Shown here piece by piece: positions 61,641 through 64,000 of a stretch of 64,000 nucleotides of DNA (its first letter is position 1; every line of letters begins with the position of its first letter). The notes beneath the pieces are model-generated. The model did not search any database. It saw nothing but the letters and a program-made list of their open reading frames with translations, and had not been told where the DNA came from. This DNA is from JAJXZP01 sp963787185 (GTDB lineage Bacteria; Spirochaetota; Spirochaetia; Treponematales; Rectinemataceae), in contig CAWBCC010000011.1 of the NCBI GenBank assembly GCA_963787185.1, forward strand, positions 1-64,000. Reading direction: 5' to 3'. A program made the position numbers and the translations under genes.

Positions 61641-63389
61641 ATGAGTCGGCGTTCTTTCTGCACGACCCTCGCGATTCTCGGGCTCGCCGCCCTCAGCGCC
61701 GGCGCCCAGCAGATCCGGATCGCGGTGATGGACTTCGATCTCCAGTCCGACGATCCCCGCTTCAAGTACCTCGGCAAGGGTTTCGCGGAGCTCACCGCCG
61801 TCGAGATCGCCCACATGCCCGGCGTGGTGCTGGTGGATCGCGACAGACGCAACGCGATCCTCAAGGAACAGGAGTTTTCCCTCAGCGGAGCGGCGGACGA
61901 ATCGAGCGCGATGGAGATCGGCAAACTGCTCTCGGTCAACTACATCGTATCCGGCACCATCATCGATATGCTCGGCGATCTCGTCGTATCCTACGAAGTG
62001 GTCACGACCGATACGGGGGCCGTCGTGGGCAAGGAAACGACCGAAGGCGCCCCCGCGGAATACAAACGCATGGTGAGGGACATAGGCAGGGGCATCGGGG
62101 TCATGACGGGCAGGATCGCCGCCGCGGCCGGCACGGTCGCGCCTCCTCCGGCCGTCTCTGCTCCGGGAAAGCAGACTGCGGTGCTCTCCGACTTTTCCGA
62201 GGCGGTCGCGGCCCTCGACACGAAGGACGTGGCGACCGCGAAGGCAAGGCTCGAGGCGGCCCAGGCCCTCGATCCGACCGACCCTGCGGTCCGCTACTAC
62301 CTGGACAAGCTCGCGAGCGGCACCAGCAAGTTCGCGGTCATCCCCGAACCCTACTATCTCCTCGACAACCCGGCCACCCTCGCCTTCCGCGACAAGGACA
62401 TGGCCTACGCATACGGCGCAGTCGGCGGGACCTACCTCACCGGCGGTCCCTGGCCCAACGGCGAGCCGCCGGACAAAGAGCCGGGCACGGTCCCGCTCCA
62501 CAATCTCTACGGGGCCGACGACGGCGGTCTCGGCCCGTTCGGCGACCGGGAAATCGAGGGGGACGAGTTCGTCGGCTACACGATGCCGATCGGGAAGGAC
62601 TTCGGCCTCGGCGCCGAGGCCTTCTTCTCCCACCGCGAATACGACCTCGTGAGAATGAACGGACCGATGAGCTCAAGTCCTCCGCTTCCTGCCCCCTACG
62701 TGCCCGCCGCGGACAGCAAGGATTTCTCGGGGGGCGTCGTCTCGTTCGGCTGGGCGGTGACCCGGCGGGTCGCCCTCGGCGCCTCTGCCACGCTCGGCAC
62801 GTACAGCGGCTGGGTGGGCGATTGGAGAAACGGCGGGATGAGCAATTCGATCGTGCCCGGCAGCTTCGCGGCCGGCGAGATCGGACTTCTGCTCCGCAAT
62901 TCGGACGGAAGCCTCGTATATGCATTCTCCGCTGGTGCGAGCAACTATCAGACCGATACCTTCAACTCCGATACGGTGGAGGTCAATGCGGGAAATTCGG
63001 CCCAGTTCTCGACCTATTGGGACGCGAGCGTCGCCTGGAGCTACGACCGGCTCACCGACTTCCTCGTTCTGAAGGCCATGGCGGATCTATCGGGCCTGCA
63101 GCTCGCTTCCTCGTCTTCCTACTTCCAGGTCCTACCTGCCTTCGAGCACTGGTTCGGCCACACTCTTTCGCTCCGTCTGGGCGCCGACGTCACGTTCGTC
63201 GCGGACCAGGCCTTCGAGACGGGTTTGGGCGGAACGGCCGGCCTGACCCTCGTCCTGGGCGCCTGGGAGATAGATTTCGGCGGAACCTACCGCATGCAGC
63301 CCTCCGAGGTAGTCGGCGGCGAGCTCATACCCGTGACCGTCTTCAGCATCGGCATTCGGAGAAACGGCATATTCGTCTACGACAGATGA
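61641..63389 (+). CDS. CsgG/FlgO-like domain, TPR and predicted outer-membrane barrel protein
   Basis: This 582-aa secreted protein starts with a signal peptide (MSRRSFCTTLAILGLAALSAGA). Residues 24-160 resemble the CsgG/FlgO-type nucleotide-free fold (IRIAVMDFDLQSDDPRFKYLGKGFAELTAVEI, VDRDRRNAILKEQEF, NYIVSGTIID). A single TPR-like helix pair follows (FSEAVAALDTKDVATAKARLEAAQALDPTDPAV). The remaining roughly 350 residues alternate short strands with Gly/aromatic content, like an outer-membrane barrel. A strong AAGGAGG site is present. It may assemble in the outer membrane in connection with the polysaccharide genes upstream, but that link is only positional. Confidence 0.72.
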   Translation: MSRRSFCTTLAILGLAALSAGAQQIRIAVMDFDLQSDDPRFKYLGKGFAELTAVEIAHMPGVVLVDRDRRNAILKEQEFSLSGAADESSAMEIGKLLSVNYIVSGTIIDMLGDLVVSYEVVTTDTGAVVGKETTEGAPAEYKRMVRDIGRGIGVMTGRIAAAAGTVAPPPAVSAPGKQTAVLSDFSEAVAALDTKDVATAKARLEAAQALDPTDPAVRYYLDKLASGTSKFAVIPEPYYLLDNPATLAFRDKDMAYAYGAVGGTYLTGGPWPNGEPPDKEPGTVPLHNLYGADDGGLGPFGDREIEGDEFVGYTMPIGKDFGLGAEAFFSHREYDLVRMNGPMSSSPPLPAPYVPAADSKDFSGGVVSFGWAVTRRVALGASATLGTYSGWVGDWRNGGMSNSIVPGSFAAGEIGLLLRNSDGSLVYAFSAGASNYQTDTFNSDTVEVNAGNSAQFSTYWDASVAWSYDRLTDFLVLKAMADLSGLQLASSSSYFQVLPAFEHWFGHTLSLRLGADVTFVADQAFETGLGGTAGLTLVLGAWEIDFGGTYRMQPSEVVGGELIPVTVFSIGIRRNGIFVYDR

Positions 63390-63459
63390 GTGGCCCCGCC
63401 GATGTCGGGCTTGACTCCCCGAGCCGCCCAACGTACCCTATTCGCATAGGAGGTCCACC

Positions 63460-63681
63460 ATGCCGGAAGCATCACAGAGCAGCGTAGACTCGAAGGAACG
63501 CTTTCACGAGGCGTGGGAACATGCCCGGGCGGCGCGCAGCTCGCTGCGCAAGAGCGTGGAAGAGCTCATCCCGCCGGGCTTCGTCGAACATCGCAGGGCC
63601 GCACGCAAGGAAATGCTTCTCGCTCTGCGGAGCCTCATAGACACCGCCATCGAACACAGCGAAAAGCGATCGAAGGACTGA
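63460..63681 (+). CDS. Small helical protein of unknown function
   Basis: This 73-aa protein is charged and predicted mostly helical (FHEAWEHARAARSSLRKSVEEL, then RKEMLLALRSLIDTAIEHSEKR). A TAGGAGG site eight bases before the ATG makes it a credible gene. No membrane segment is seen. It lies 70 bp after the barrel protein gene in the same direction. I do not recognise the family; the C-terminal half recalls short proteins found beside UbiB/AarF kinase genes, and such a gene ends 105 bp away on the other strand. Confidence 0.65.
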   Translation: MPEASQSSVDSKERFHEAWEHARAARSSLRKSVEELIPPGFVEHRRAARKEMLLALRSLIDTAIEHSEKRSKD

Positions 63682-63785
63682 TCGGCCGCGGGATTGTCCA
63701 ATAAGGGCCACCCCGCACCGATAGGTCATTCGAAACGTTCGAAGTGGGATAATAAAAACCCAAGCTGCCTCTTTGGACAGTTCTC

Positions 63786-64000
63786 TCATCTCGCCAGGAG
63801 TATCCAGAGTAGAAGAATAAGCTCCGCGCCCCCGAGCACCAGCGCAAAGAGCAGCCGCCCTCCCAGATAGAGCTGGGTGCCGGCGACGAGCCCTGCGGCG
63901 AACACGACGCAGCCGGAGAGTTTGCGAATCCCGATTTCCAGGCGCGCCATGTGCTGCTTGAGCTCCGGCGTCCGGACGTCCAGTCTTCCCTGTTGCAGTC
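63786..64000 (-). CDS. 3' end of a UbiB/AarF (ABC1) family kinase gene, partial
   Basis: An open frame enters from the right edge and ends with TGA at 63788-63786, giving the last 71 residues of a protein. They read a helical stretch (GRLDVRTPELKQHMARLEIG) followed by two hydrophobic segments (CVVFAAGLVAGTQLYL and LFALVLGGAELILLLWILLA). This tail of a charged helix plus two membrane segments is typical of ABC1/UbiB atypical kinases. The kinase domain itself lies outside the window. Confidence 0.68.
   Translation of the reverse strand, partial: LQQGRLDVRTPELKQHMARLEIGIRKLSGCVVFAAGLVAGTQLYLGGRLLFALVLGGAELILLLWILLAR

Noticed and set aside
60221..63487. A 1088-codon plus-strand open frame across the glycosyltransferase and CsgG-like genes
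   Set aside because: It is Arg/Gly/Pro-rich, ignores two conserved genes in the proper frames and has no domain.
63690..63786. Terminator between the small helical protein and the UbiB-like gene
   Set aside because: A short CCAA/TTGG stem with a T-rich tail can be drawn on the minus strand, but it is too weak to report as a feature.
1..64000. CRISPR arrays, rRNA or tRNA genes, phage modules
   Set aside because: I looked for regularly spaced repeats, conserved rRNA segments, tRNA-like cloverleaf sequences and phage structural genes and saw none.

Overview
The window is GC-rich chromosomal DNA from a Gram-negative bacterium. It encodes a TolC/RND/adaptor efflux set, an outer-membrane lipoprotein signal, periplasmic binding proteins and predicted outer-membrane proteins. 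Hybrid receiver-PAS-PocR-HisKA_2 kinases, several sugar/polyol ABC systems, a DUF3943 protein, an LL-diaminopimelate aminotransferase and a UroD-like protein inside a sugar operon fit an anaerobic spirochaete (Spirochaetota) best. That assignment is an inference with modest confidence. No rRNA, tRNA or CRISPR array was seen.

Region 1 (1-6.1 kb) is the most interesting. A four-gene minus-strand operon reads marR, hgcA, hgcB and a membrane-bound class III nucleotide cyclase. hgcA carries the cap-helix motif NVWCAAGK and a C-terminal membrane domain. hgcB is a two-cluster ferredoxin ending in a Cys-Cys pair. These two proteins are the known determinants of mercury methylation. The cyclase is cut inside its catalytic domain by an IS256-family element whose left end is the first base of the window. 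Divergent from this operon, and sharing a 139-bp control region with it, are a SigZ-type ECF sigma factor and an arsenite methyltransferase (arsM). Mercury-methylation and arsenic-methylation genes therefore lie back to back.

Region 2 (6.2-24 kb) holds an ECF42-type sigma factor with its YCII/DGPF partner, a membrane-anchored metallophosphoesterase, a structured MITE-like repeat placed just before an MFS transporter, and an XRE-cupin regulator with an acyl-CoA synthetase. It continues with a large hybrid sensor kinase, dapL-lysA for lysine and diaminopimelate synthesis, a MarR-led catabolic cluster (alcohol dehydrogenase, nitroreductase, resorcylate-decarboxylase-like amidohydrolase) and an M20 hydrolase.

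Region 3 (23.9-29.5 kb) contains a probable 5'-methylthioadenosine/5'-deoxyadenosine salvage set (nucleoside phosphorylase, MtnA, DeoR regulator, class II aldolase). It also has an unusual density of damaged genes: a half receiver domain, a one-base frameshift in the phosphorylase, a 3'-truncated deoR, and a chemoreceptor that has lost TM2 and its frame.

Region 4 (29.6-50 kb) carries two carbohydrate systems. A two-component system heads an ABC/SDR/dehydrogenase polyol operon that has no ATPase gene. A LacI-controlled ribose-type ABC operon includes a UroD-like protein, a cupin isomerase-like protein and an FGGY kinase; its promoter and operators can be read directly. Regions between and beside these systems carry an LDH2-type dehydrogenase, an aldo/keto reductase and a zinc dehydrogenase.

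Region 5 (50-64 kb) is envelope-related: a MarR-regulated RND/adaptor/TolC operon with a visible operator, a DUF3943 protein, a nucleotide-sugar dehydrogenase plus hyaluronan-synthase-like glycosyltransferase pair, a CsgG-like/TPR/barrel protein, a small helical protein, and the 3' end of a UbiB/AarF kinase gene running off the window.
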